64,000 nucleotides of DNA. Source: Lagopus muta. Lineage: Eukaryota > Chordata > Aves > Galliformes > Phasianidae. A program made the translations under genes and the position numbers. Shown one piece after another: positions 13,129 to 26,000 of the stretch (position 1 is its first letter; every line of letters begins with the position of its first letter). Under the pieces are notes generated by a model. The model ran no database searches. It had not been told where the DNA came from and saw only the letters and a program-made list of their open reading frames with translations. The DNA is taken from contig NC_064439.1 in NCBI RefSeq assembly GCF_023343835.1, forward strand, positions 19,043,433-19,107,432, in the 5' to 3' direction.

Positions 13129-13129
<1 letters not shown>

Positions 13130-16100
13130 CAAAAGGAAAATATTTTGAGTTTGTATTCATCTTCAAAAGGAGCAGAGTTCAATAGCAACCATTTGATTGG
13201 GAAAGGAACTTTTCAGAACAAAATATTAGGATAGCAAACGGCCAAGCACAAGATTTGACAGCAGTTCCTTCTTTTAATCTGGCCAAAGGATGAATCTTTT
13301 TTTTCCTGCAGTTTGGAAAGAGCTGCTGTGGCAATAGCTGAGGGGAAAAAAGGACAAGCAAACAAAATGTTTCAGTGTGAACGTTTCTTTAGAGAATCAA
13401 TGAAAAAGAAGGCCCCAAACTAGAAATCTGAGTTCTGTTTGTATAGAAAATGGTTATATTTTTCTGTCACAGAAGATTTTTACCAGTGTCAAGAACCAAG
13501 ATTTATCCTGAAGTAACTATCAGTTTTAGCAATGCTGTTTTTGAAAGTTGTATCCTGAGATTCATTTTTCTTGGTAGACACAAGTACAAACACCAAGTAC
13601 TAGGCAATACTCTTGCCAATAGTAATGACCTGTGTAGAAGGAAATACATAGAAATATGAGATCATGAAATATAAAAGGAAAAATTATACCTTTCCATTTG
13701 CTTTTATATAAGATTCTTTTTTCCTCTTGTGCAGATTGCAAAGTATTTTACAGGAAATGATTTTAAATTCTGACCATGTGCAGCATAGCTGAGGACTGAA
13801 TACGGTTCTTTGATGAAATACGATGATACCAGCCTCCACAAAATCATGAAGGAAAAGTATAAAAGGGACAAGAGGAGAGTAATTTTGCTATTTTACCCTA
13901 ATTAACATTGCAATTTATTTGCACTCTCTCCAAAATTAGAAAAAAATATATATTTGGAACAAACTGACCTGATTTTAAATTTTTCTTCAGGCCTAACATA
14001 GAAATAGTAAACCGTGACCTGCAAATGAGCACAGAACAATCGCTTTGGGATGAGCTCGATCTCATTAATCAACAGTCAGAGAAAAGGCAGCTCTAGGTGC
14101 CAAGCAGAGGGATGCTAGATGGCAGGATGCAGCGCATTCTTGTCTTCCCTAGTTTAATCAGGGAGAAGTTCCCATCTGTATCTGAACTGCTGGCTAAAAA
14201 AACAGTTTTCCACCATTTCAAATTTACTTTAAACAAGTAGCTTAGGTGAAAATCCTCATTTTGCTGCCTGATGATGGTGAACACAAGTTAAAAATTTATA
14301 CTGACAAAAAGCCTCGTATGAATTCTATGGTCCTCAGCAAAGTCATTATGAGACACACTGATAGATGCTGGCATGCTGTTTTGTTAAGGACACCTTTGAT
14401 TCTGATTTATCAAGTCTAAAATGAATGCATATAGCTTCCCAAGGTATAAAACTACTGGAGAACTGATAATATGACACGCCACTATGCTGTTTCCTTGCTC
14501 CATTCCAACCTTTCCTCAAAAAGAAGCACTATTTCAGCACCATGCCTCAATCTTTGTTCCAGCTTCTCCTCTCACCCCACGCGAATTTCAGAGGAAATTT
14601 ACCACAGGCACAAATGCATCTCAAATGCTTCACACATATTCATGAACCTTGCAACACTTGGTACCACTCCACATTCCTTAGTTCTCTAAATTGTTTGAGT
14701 GCTGAAAATACTTAGACACTGTATCATTTAGCACCAGTAGTACAGAATAGCAAGCAGTACCATCTCATAGGACGTGCGCATTGCATTCGCTACAAAAGAA
14801 ATGCGGACAGTGAAACACTGTTGGTGGTACTGCACATTGAGACCACTGTTACTCTACTGACCACTAACAGTGGCAACAAAACTGCCAGACAGCTTCATTT
14901 TAGCCTTCATACGCGTTAAGCCTCCAGGAAAGCATACAGACTCTTCATTGTGGCTACCCACAGCAAAGTATCCTCATAATTTCAGAAGTAGAAGTGCAGG
15001 TTCAAATGATAGAGATGCAAAGCACTGTCAACCACTACCATCTGCCTTGCAATTTCTGAGTAGTAATTTTGCAGCTTTGTAGAGCCGTAGAGAAATAAAT
15101 ATCAAAGTTCAGAAAAATAGTGCAAGTCAGGAGCAGCATGCAGATGTTATTGTAAAAACAAAGTACCACCTTGAGACTCATATCCACTCTTTGAATGTCC
15201 TTATTCTCAGATGGAGGTACAAGAAAATGTCAAGAATGCAGTGTTTTTAATGATAGACGAGTGACAAAATGGCTTTAAGCCACAGAACTGAGTTTCAAAA
15301 GCCTTCAGAACTTACAGAAGGCTTTGCAACTGAAGCAGTGCTTCAACTTCCCTCTCCTCTGTAGCTAAGCACGGTTCCCAGGACTGAGCTGTTGCACAAC
15401 CACTCCGTTCAGACGAGGAACTGTCAAAATCGCTCATGCTCACACAGAAGCCTACCAACTAGCGAGGGTTTGGCGTGGTTATACCGATCCTCTCCTGCCA
15501 TCTAGGGGACTCATACTGATGTACAACAATAGGAACGGCAGACTGGCTTCACAGATATACAGAAGTACGTAGCCCAGTCCAGCACTACTGGGTTAATCAT
15601 GAATATTTCTACAGTAAATTTCTGTTAAAAACACAACAAAAATATTGAGGTGATAATTTAAACCTCATTTTAAGAAAAATATGCATTCTTAGAATTACTT
15701 GGCTATATAAGGAGCTTTTCGATTTTCCCTGGATACATCGAGAGTAAGATGTACACTGCTATAAACTGTGTATAATTATCAACAGCAAATACAAAGAGGA
15801 ATAAAAGATCAATATATGTGGCCCCAGAAACTGAGAAAGTTAGTCAAAACACCCTTGTACTGCACCTGATATTAAAAATACTCCGCTCAGTGCCAAAACT
15901 TTCTTCCCAATCTACCATTCGTAATGAAGCACCAACTTTTTCAGAGCCTCATCCTCATTCCTGCATGGCAAGCAGGGCAGAACCTTGGAACCAATGCCCC
16001 CCCACCACCTGTGCAGACAACATGATTACCTTAGCAAAAGCAAAATATAAAATACTCAACATCAAAACGTCATCACATGAATTTAACATGAAAGAATAAA

Positions 16101-17059
16101 AGCAGCAAAATGCTAAGTGCAGTCACACAAATGCACACACAATAATCCAAGCAAGCTCTTTTTCTGCTCTTCCATTTGGATTTGTTTTCCTGACTTTGAA
16201 AGGGAACATTAAAACAAACACACTTCAATAAAACAAACACAGACCCATATTCCCACAGCTGAACTGATGTGAGAATCTCCTTAGGATCAAAGCTGCAACT
16301 CTTTTTCTGGAATAAAAGGAAGCAGGTGCCCAACGAAGATGTTCCGTGAAGTGGCTGCATTTGCAATAGATGCTGGCCCCGATTCTGGCCCAGGGAAAGG
16401 ATGGAAGGCAAAATGCTCCCCTTAAAAAAAAAAAATTACAGAACAACTCTTCAATTAATTTTATTTTGCTAAAAATATTTTTCATAGCTCTGGCCATGTT
16501 CTCTTCCCATTACCATGTGCAGTTTAAACAAGTGGGGAGAAAAACAATGCTATTTTGAGAATATCAAAGCTCTTGAACACTTCAGCAGGAAATTTCCCAA
16601 AATAAACAATCTGGATGGAAAGAGTGAGAACGAAACTTCAACAGGGATCACAACTGCATGAAGGCACTGTGTCAACCCAACTAGGGCAGCATAACACAAA
16701 GCTGTATAAGTCACTGTGGGCTCTCAGACAGCACACATTCTCGAAGGACAAAAATCTGTGTTAGATAGCAAGTTTTAAAGTCCATGCAGAAGAAATTAGA
16801 AAAAGACAATTAGAAACTGCCAGTGCTGACAGGTATCAAAGGGGACTGTGACACAGATACTGAGTTTGGGCAGGCAGGCTATGCTTCAGGAAATAATATA
16901 CATTTAGGACCTTTCAACTTAATACACTTAGTAATCACGAAGAAGTCACACTCTGTCAAAGGAGAACTTGCGCCTATGAAAGCTGACTCAGACTCCAGCT
17001 GTCTGAAAACAAATTTAGGTCACATTGGACAGACCTGGACATAACGAACAGAGTCCTAT

Positions 17060-17637
17060 GTAGGGACACCAAGATGGTCAAGCAACTGGAAAATCTTTCC
17101 TGTGAGGAGACACTGGACTATTCAGCCCAGAGGAGGCTCAAATAGGACCTCGTTGACATGGGAAAATACCTCAAGTATTTGTGCGAAGAGGACAGAGCCA
17201 GTCCTGTCAGTGGTAACCAGTGGCAGGACCAGAGGCAATGAACACAGACCATAAGTGAACTCTGGGAAGAAGGGCACCGGTTTGACAGCAGAATTTTTGT
17301 TTTAAAATGGATAAGTGGTTCAGTTAAAATCAACTTTAAAGTGGGTTGCTTTGTAACGCTGCAGCTTTCTCAGCACTGACTTTTTTTTTTTTCCTCTCCA
17401 TAAGTTTGTTGATGCTAACAAGGCTAAAATTATTCATGGCTACGTTAGGCAAAATATTACCAGCAGCACTGATAGAGGTTTCCCAGAAAGATGGTAGGAG
17501 TCTCAGTCCTTGAAGATCTTCAAAAGTCACATGGATGTGGTCCCAGCATCCTGCCTCAGGTGGTCCTCCAAATGGCAGGAAGTAGGGTTTCATGTACTGC
17601 ATAGATCCTTTACAGCCTCAACCATTCTATGATTGTT
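17060..17637 (+). mobile_element. Old CR1 LINE copy (plus orientation)
   Basis: Diverged CR1 3' region. 'acaccaagatggtcaagcaa' lies near 17068, then 'gaggagacactggac', 'cagcccagaggaggctca', 'gacagagccagtcctgtcagtg', then 'ttcccagaaagatggt' and 'ccttgaagatcttcaaaa', ending in 'accattctatgattgtt'. The middle (about 17290-17455) is strongly diverged or interrupted. This is an old copy compared with the well-preserved ones at 34-35 kb. Confidence 0.75.
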
Positions 17638-18204
17638 AAAAACTGCATACGTTTTGTTAATAAGTGTGTAGACAGTAAATAAGTTTTACAGAAAGTTTTG
17701 TATTTCCTTTTTGTACCATTTAGGATACTCATTGGGTCTTCTACAGCTGAGGAGGAAACAGTTTTCCTTCCCTTCTCTACCATATTGTTCACAGTCACTA
17801 CAGATTGCAAATATACCTTATTAGAATTTATTTTTACAAAATTACATTTTACCTTTGTAGGCAGTGTTTTAGGCTCTGAAAGTGATGAAGAATACCAACT
17901 CAAAAATTCTGCATCAAAAAGCAGCAACGCTGTTGGCAAGTGGATATCATAAATGGAAAACTGTTGTAATAAACTAATAAGAAAGCTAGTAAAATTTATT
18001 GCTATTGTCAAAAATTACTTTCTCCGTAAAGGTATTCAAAGGTCTTTAAGAAGTGATAAGGAACTAAAACTTCTTTAAATTAAATTCTAATAAGGAAGAA
18101 CCAGCCGTGAATTGCTAAATATACAGGATTACATCCTAAATTATACAAACATCAAACTGAAAATAAATTTAAATTACAAATGGAAATCAAGTCACCAAAC
18201 AAGA

Positions 18205-20045
18205 AACCCATTCACAGTATTGTTTATTTTTTCATTTATAATTTAAGAACAAAACTTACTTTCATCAATTTGAACAGTTAGCATGAACTTCACAGCAAGA
18301 AGCTTTAGCATCAGATCTTTAACTTTCATTTTTTTTTCTGAAGTATAGGTTTGGTCTACATTGTTTTCTGCACATTTTGACTTGACAGTCAACACAGTCT
18401 TTCTCTTGAATGCAACTTTTGCTAGCCAGCACTAATACATAACTTTGTTCAACCAATCACCAATTCCAGATGTATTCTGAGCCTCCTTTTAGCACAATGT
18501 ATTTGATGGTATTTTTTTTTAAGTTTCTTAAGGCTTTGTTCAAATATAAATGGAACTAAATTGAAAATTTACAAAATTTAAAACCTTTTTTTTTTTTAAA
18601 CTCACTGTTCTTGAAATTATCAAAACCATTTTATCATTAAAGAACTCCAGCCAATTAGTGAAATGTTTCTAATGACCAGGCTCCAAGCAGTGTTCAGGCA
18701 TGCATAAGTACAGAACATCTCCTTTGGAAGCCTGCCAAGCATTTATGTAGATTATGTATCTCATTGCTGGTGGGATTGCACTAGTAATTGAGAGCCTAGT
18801 TTTGTTCTTTTCTTTTTCTCCCCTCTGGGTTTGGGCTTTGTTTGTACCTAATGTGCTCAATTAGTTAACCCTGTTGTTTCAGATTCTCTTTACAGATCTA
18901 ATTCTATCACCTTCAAGTTGAATTAAGAGTTATTAAGCCCAACCTTTTGCCACCTGTTTTTTAATTGGAAGCTCTCTACTTTTTAAACTTCCAGTTCCTA
19001 AGTTTCACAAAGTATAGAATTAGTTCTCCACTCCCACAAATAAGATTAAAAAAAAACAAACAAGGCAATATATTTTCTCTGCAATGAAAACTGAAAACAT
19101 TCACATAAATATCAAGATAAGCTTCATTGTGAAGTCCATAGGTGTAGCACCATGATTTTGTTCTGTTTGTGTCTGGCTTCCCTTTTGAGTATACATTCAT
19201 TTGGAAAACATCACTCTTACCAAAAAGGTAAGGCTCATGTATATACAGTATTCAAAATGTTAACAGATTACAACAAGTCTACACATAAAACTGACTGCCA
19301 TGGTTCCAAATATAATTATCAAGAGGTTTATTTAAAAAAAAAAAAAAAAGTTTTCAAGGTCTAAATGAATAAACCAACACTAAATAAGAAAACTTATTCA
19401 CTGTGCAAAGATCTATTTTCAGGTAAACAAAAAGCTACAACTACTCATCAAACAAAATGAGAATAATAGATTTCTTTTAAGGCAGAAATTAAATTATATA
19501 CCAGGTTAAAAGCTGCCTTAATATTAACTACAACTAACTCCTTCAGCATTTAAAATTTGGCATTAATATCTATTAACCATTGTGCTGAGTAGAACTCCAC
19601 TGATATTCCAAGAAGCCCAACTTTGGAAACTAAAAACAACACCAGAGTAAAGTCAACCTACTAACTACTTCTGCCATTATTAAACAAAATATCTAGATTT
19701 ATGTTAGTAAGTTATATAAACTTTTTAGAAAGAAGTAGTATGAAATATTGGCAATGAAAAAACAGATTTTAAAAAGCTATCACTGAAAAAGTTAGAATAC
19801 ATAGTCAGAGAAATTTAAATGTTTAAAAACAGATTCACATATGTCCATCCAGTTGAAGATTAGTGTATTAAAAAATGTTAAGAAAATACTTTGTTTCAGT
19901 TCAACTGCACTTGATTCAAGTACAGTTTGGAGATTGGCTGATATAAATTAAACATGGTCACTGGCTCAGCAGCCAGAAGTACTGAAAAATGTACATGTTC
20001 ACAGGATAAACAGAAGTCTCTTCCTTTGAATAAAAAAACAAACAG
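18205..20045 (-). other. ARL5B: Probable ARL5B 3' untranslated region
   Basis: This AT-rich sequence follows the ARL5B stop codon directly and has no open gene. Candidate poly(A) signals AATAAA on the minus strand lie at 19332-19327 and 18228-18223; the second is followed by a G/T-rich element. The end at about 18.2 kb is an inference from signal and downstream element only; use of the nearer signal would give a 0.7-kb UTR. Confidence 0.4.
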
Positions 20046-20094
20046 CTATCTCACTCCAATGCGGGAGGTCATCCACTCCAAGCCTTGGCATAAC
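20046..20094 (-). CDS. ARL5B: ARL5B coding exon 6 (last, with stop)
   Basis: 49 nt encoding [15 protein letters not shown] and TAG at 20048-20046. The acceptor is TTTCAG|G. The C-terminal helix is typical of ARL5 proteins. Confidence 0.96.
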
Positions 20095-23000
20095 CTGAAA
20101 GATAGAGATACACTATATTGGTACTAGTTTTGTTCCAACATCTTAAAAGCGTTCTTAAAATAAACTACTAAAAATAAATAAATCAAATTGGAATTATGAA
20201 CTGAATAAATAAAGCTAAGCCTTCCTAGGCATTAACAATAAAAAGTTGATCAAGCATGCTATTTTATGGAGGCTTGACACTCTCTCACTTATTTTCTTCT
20301 ACAGCTAAAAGATGCTACTTTTCCACTTACTTAGAAATATGGGACCATATAATGAGAAACTGTCTCCTTGAACACTACAGACTTTTCAGACTAGGAGTAA
20401 AAGACAAAGAGTAGGTTACTCAGACTGAACTGGTTAAAGAAAAGGCAGTGTATTAAGAATTCAACAGCTCCATACAAAACTGTAAGCTAGTTTTTAATTG
20501 AACACCAGGACTGCATGGGATCTAACCTGCCTTCTCTCTCAATCTGCATTTCTAGATGTATCCCTAGATTAGATCTCTCCCAGATTCTGAAGAGAATTCC
20601 AGCTAGTGAACTGGATTTTTTTTTTTTAAATGAGTTGGCATCGCTACTGTCACAGTCCAGTTATTCTAGAGAAATTCTAGTTATTCATTTTGATTTATTA
20701 TTTTTTATAAGAAAGAAGTGTGGATGATCAATGTTTCTAAACTGCTGTTCAAAAATTTCTCTTTTCCTGAACAGCAGCACGTTCAAAGATCTAAATTCAT
20801 ACATTAACAATTCAAAACTGACCTTGGCAAAACTGGTAGGAAGTAAGTAGAGTTAACTCTCAGAACAAAACAATGCAATCCAAAGATTCAATTAAAAAAG
20901 AGTCAATTCTTACTAGCCCATCTCATCCTACAAATGAAAGTTGCCAATCACTTTACATTAGAAAAATACTTCATGTATTTTAATACTTTACATTAGAAAA
21001 TACTTCACGCCAGAATTGAGAAAGATCTTCCTACTCCCCAGTACTCAGTTGTACTATTTGTGATGCCACAAGATCACACAGCTTTAAAGACTGTACAACA
21101 CAGCTGGGAAGACTTTAAGTATTAAATGTTAGTAAACAACTTTAAAAACCAAGATGAAAAAAAAAACAGTGACCCCATTTATCACATGTTACATGTACTT
21201 AAATAGTAAAAATTTACCCTTCTCCTGTCAAAGCACAACAAGACTGAATGTGCCATGGGTGATCCTTTATGGAGCTAAGGGTGAGGTATGTAGATATTTC
21301 AGCAGCTGTCATGCAACCCTTCATGTCCTGCTTGTTTGCAAAGATGAGAACTGCAGCCTTCCGTAAATCCTAAAAGTAATTTAGAATATACACAATTGTT
21401 ATACTAACAAGCTACAGTGTTAACTATATTTCTCAGAAGAACTGCATTCAAGCTACAGTTACATAGTACCATGTTGTTACAACAGGCTTACAGCATTAGA
21501 AACTGATTACATTACTGAAGAAAACAATTTATTTTGAGGTATTTTCCAGCACAGGAAATCAAATCATCATGCGTAATATTGCTACCCTTTTGGTTTTGTC
21601 CATAAGTTAATTAAATGGAGTCTTGTTAACATGCATTTTGCAGAGCTCCACATCATCCAGACATTAGAATTATCACCAGATAAACATCCTAAAATCTGTA
21701 TCATATGCTATTCAAACAGAAAATGCTAGATATCATTTCCTTGAAATTAGTTTCCACTTCATTAAACAGGTTCTGTGCTGGTAAACAAAAAGTAACAACT
21801 TAAAAAACTAAGTTAACTACTTTTAAAATTCTACTGTTCCAAAGAGATTTCTAATAATGCTGCTGCAGCTCTAGGGAAAAACAAAAACAACAACAAAAAA
21901 AAAACCCAGAAGTTAATACAAAATTGTTTGCCCCCTGTATGGAAATTAGGATTCCACAAAGCAATGAAACAAGAGCTGGAGATGCTCAGGTTTAGGAGCA
22001 AAGAAGGGAAAAATAACATAATATGCAGGCAGCTGGTAGCATCAATTACAAGTGTTTACCATATTTAGATATGTCTTAAAGTTTCAAGATAATTTTTCCA
22101 TCAATAAAAAACAAAAATGTACATGGTCTAAAGATGAAAATTCACTATTACAAGTCGACTTCATTACAATTGAGTCCTACTGATAATTTCCAAGAGATGA
22201 CAGATGACAATCTGAGACCTTACAACACTAGTAACTAGTGAATTACAATTTTAGTTTCATCACACAAAGCCATCTTTCCACCTTTTTAGGTAAAATATTT
22301 GCTCCTTGTCCAGATTCAAACTACATGAAAGAGTTTTTACTTCCAAGTTTATTTGAAACACTGCAAATCCCCTAGAGACATTAACTCAATGGATCCTTTG
22401 CACTGCACCAAATACTTTTTCTGCAAAGATATTTAAGATTTTAAAACAACCCTAAGTCAGCTTGAGTGTGATTACTGGAGGTTTTAATGTATTTTGCCTA
22501 ATCCAATATATTCCTAAACAGAGACCCCAATATAACATAAAAGCTACAAATAAAATAATTCAGAAGAAAACTGAATGTTCCCACAGTATTGTATATGGTA
22601 CTTAATTTTAAGAAACAGAATTAAAACAAGAGAAATCAAATTGCCTATATATTTATTTTTTAATTTTCACCATTAAGTAAAAAAGCAGTAGAGAACAATA
22701 ATAGCCAATGACACTAACATGAAGTAACTAAAATTCAAGATACAAGTTCAAGATTTACAAAGAGCAATTTAATTATAATCAAGTAAAAGCTGATTTGATT
22801 ACAATTACATTACAATTACACTAGAAGATTGCTTCATTACAGTTTTTCTATTTATGCTTAACATACAGTTCTAAACCATGCCCAACAGGCATGCACATAA
22901 AAGCTCAATTTTTCTGTCAGTTTGACTTTCGTTAACATAGGAAGCATGTAATGCTATTAGACTGTTCATCACAAAAGAAAGCAACTGTCCCAATCCCTAG

Positions 23001-26000
23001 CTTACCTCATGAGCCAGCATTCTATAAAGCTCTTCTTTTGTAATAGAAAGTCGCTCTCTGTCAATGCTGTCAACAACGAGAATGATGAACTAAGGAAAAA
23101 ATAGCATAAAACATAAGTACAAAGTCTCAGTTACAGAAATCATGTTTTCAAGAGACCATTACCACAGGTCTTTCTACATGACACAGAAGTGGACTTTCTG
23201 AACATGTTAGAAAATAGAACAAGAGGTTCACTGTTACAGTCTTTCGCTAGAGCCCCAGGAATCATACACAGAGACTGACTGTGCATTTCAGCACTGCCAT
23301 TAAGATCTATTTCTGTGCACTGCAGTTAAATCTTCCAGTTGGATTTTCAGTCCCTGCATCATAAGCAAAATAGTGGTGCAGGTACCAAAGGAGATAGTGG
23401 ATCCTACAGATCATGGATCACTCTTACAATCTGGATGACCTGCTACACATTTACCAATGAAAACAGCTATTGCTGCCCACTACTACTGGTGTGCTCAGAA
23501 AAACAACAACAACAAAATCTTTATTTTGAAAGAACTTTTAGCAATTCACCACTATATAACTCACATGAATTAAAAAAAAAAAAAAAAGTTATTTCAGAAT
23601 TGTACAGCAGACCTCAAGAAAGCTATTTACCTGGAGGGTTTTGCATGATGTTATTGCACAATACCTTAACCTTATTAAGTTAGCTTCTTACAACTTAGCA
23701 CCTTGTAGTTAGGTACTCAGAGACAGCTATGGCAGTGATTTTACCCTTTTTATGCTTGCCAGGCATTCACGTGGCCAGGCACTTCCTGAAACACTGCTAC
23801 ACACAAGATTTACCATGGGAGGCAATTCTCACTAGTGTGAAAGTTACTCTTTAATCTCACTTTCTCTATTCCTTTTAGTTCACAGCCTTATAATAGAAAA
23901 AAAAAAAAAAAAAAAGACTGTGACAGTCAGTAATGTTCTCTTAAATATTTTGTATACATTATGCAACATCCATACACAATTCAGTGTTCACATCCAGTGA
24001 ACAAATATTGTATTTGTAACATTTTGGCCATTGGTAAGTTCTTTCAAACCATGGTGCATTACCAGTACCTTGTGACTTCTACACAGCTAGGATCTCCTTT
24101 CCTTTGAATAAAAGCCACAAGCTGATACTTTCTAAATTCTGCTGCCTAGATGAGAGTTTTGTTCATTATCCTTAATTATTATTACCTCAAAAGCTTTTCA
24201 GACCAGATGTACTGAATTTAGGTTAACTACTGCAATCCTCACTGAATTTTATAAAGTACATAGTAGAATTTGCTTTATAATCCACTTGAAAAGAACACTT
24301 AAGACCTCAATTTAATTTTTAATTTCATTTAAGGTCATTATATTGCCTAGAACGTAAAATGTTACGAGGAAATTGGCTTCATTTCGGAAACACATCACGG
24401 TTTGTGGATTTGTTCCTTCTTAAAAAGATAAAAACAATACAGCTACAAACTTCATAAAAACTATCAGTATTTCTAGTTAAAAAAAAAAACATAATTTTAA
24501 ACAAATGTACCAAATCTGCGTATTTCAAAGAAGCTTTTCATACCTCTGTGTTTGAATAGTAGGTATTCCATGATGACCTTAACGATTCTTGTCCTCCAAT
24601 ATCCCACATTAAGAAATGAGTATTTTTCACCACTATTTCTTCTACATTGCTTCCTATGGTTGGAGAAGTATGAACCACTTCGTTCATTAAGCTAAAGGAA
24701 ACAACAGCACACCATAAGGACCAGTCAGTAAAATTCACAAGACTTGTCAATAACAAGAAATATGTTGCAAAAGCATTTCTAACTTCAATAAAGAAGTTGA
24801 AAGACTGGAGGTCCCTTCCAACCCCTACAATTCTGTGATTCTGTGAATTTTTCAAGTTACACATTCACATTCTTAAGGTAATGAAGTAAAAAGATTAGTT
24901 AAATGTGAATTTAGCTTGGAGACTACGGTTGACAAAATTCTTGTCTTGTTTTTGTATCACACTACAGATACCAGCAATGGGAAGTAAGCACGTTAAAAGC
25001 CTTGTAACAAATGCAGATGCATCTGCAATTTAACAGTGCTCTCTCATTAAAAAGACACTACTGGGTTCTTAAAATGCATGTTTCAAAAGGAGAAGTTGTG
25101 ATTTCTGAAGATCGCAAATAAAAAGAACATTCAATTGTGCAAAAAACAAATCAAAATACAGTATAATCAAAGCACTCGACTTCACAACCTGACCTCAGAC
25201 CAGGATCCCCTGGTTTCTTAGCTGAGAATTTCTCAGTTCTACCTTCAAGCTTTGGCAAAGTACATAGGAAGGGGCTTTTTTTGTTTTATCTTTTAAAAGG
25301 TATCCTCTGTTGCCTTCATACCCAAACATATGGATAGCCAATTCATTATGTACTTCCCCTTATCTGCAGTCACCAACAGTAACCAGGTTCCTGTCAATAT
25401 CCTTGGATTTATCACAGATATTCCTGCAAGGCTGGCAAGATTTGGGAGTGATACAACACAGTGCAGTGATGCTATTGAAAAAGTTTATGGTAGGACCCAA
25501 GTGCAGTGAAATACTATTATTAGGAAATCTTGCATCACAAGCCTTAGACATTGCATACAGGAAACATTTGGAAACATTCATGGATTATGCAGGGTGGCTA
25601 CAATTCTCATTAATTTAAAAATCAAGTTCTCTGCATTTTGTGGTCACAGGATTATTATTATTTTTTTTTTTTCAATTCTTAGTAATAAAAACAGGCTTTG
25701 ATAACAAGGGAATTTGCAGGTCGTTTGCATATATAATTTTAATAACTAATTAATAATAATTAATTTATAATTCAGTGTAAAAACACTGCAGTTCCTTCAC
25801 TTTGGATGTCAAACCAAGCATGTTCAGAACAACTAATGCCACTTAGCATGTGATTTAGCACAGCCCTAGAGATTCTGGTAGGTTGCAAAATGGAATATTC
25901 AACATTAAATTAGTGACAAATACTAACATGTAAGCAGAATAACAAATCTGAATGATAGAATCATTAAGGCTGGAAAAGACTCCTAAGGTCATCCAGTCCA

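Larger units (their letters stand above)
10377..17059. other. Intergenic DNA, no gene recognised
   Basis: Contains homopolymer A runs at about 10577-10600, 10725-10770 and 13098-13128, and an A-rich stretch near 12330-12353. No conserved coding domain was recognised. One splice-site-bounded open segment on the minus strand (11393-11493) is described as a finding but is not claimed as a gene. Confidence 0.45.

Noticed and set aside
17610..18011. 133-codon minus-strand open frame
   Set aside because: No domain was recognised, and it begins inside a CR1 tail. It may be downstream sequence of ARL5B. The opposite strand is also open, as expected by chance in AT-rich DNA.
24538..24864. 108-codon minus-strand frame taken as a whole
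   Set aside because: Only 24691-24544 is real (ARL5B exon 3). The upstream codons are intron and CR1 tail read through the acceptor, and the last codon is past the donor.
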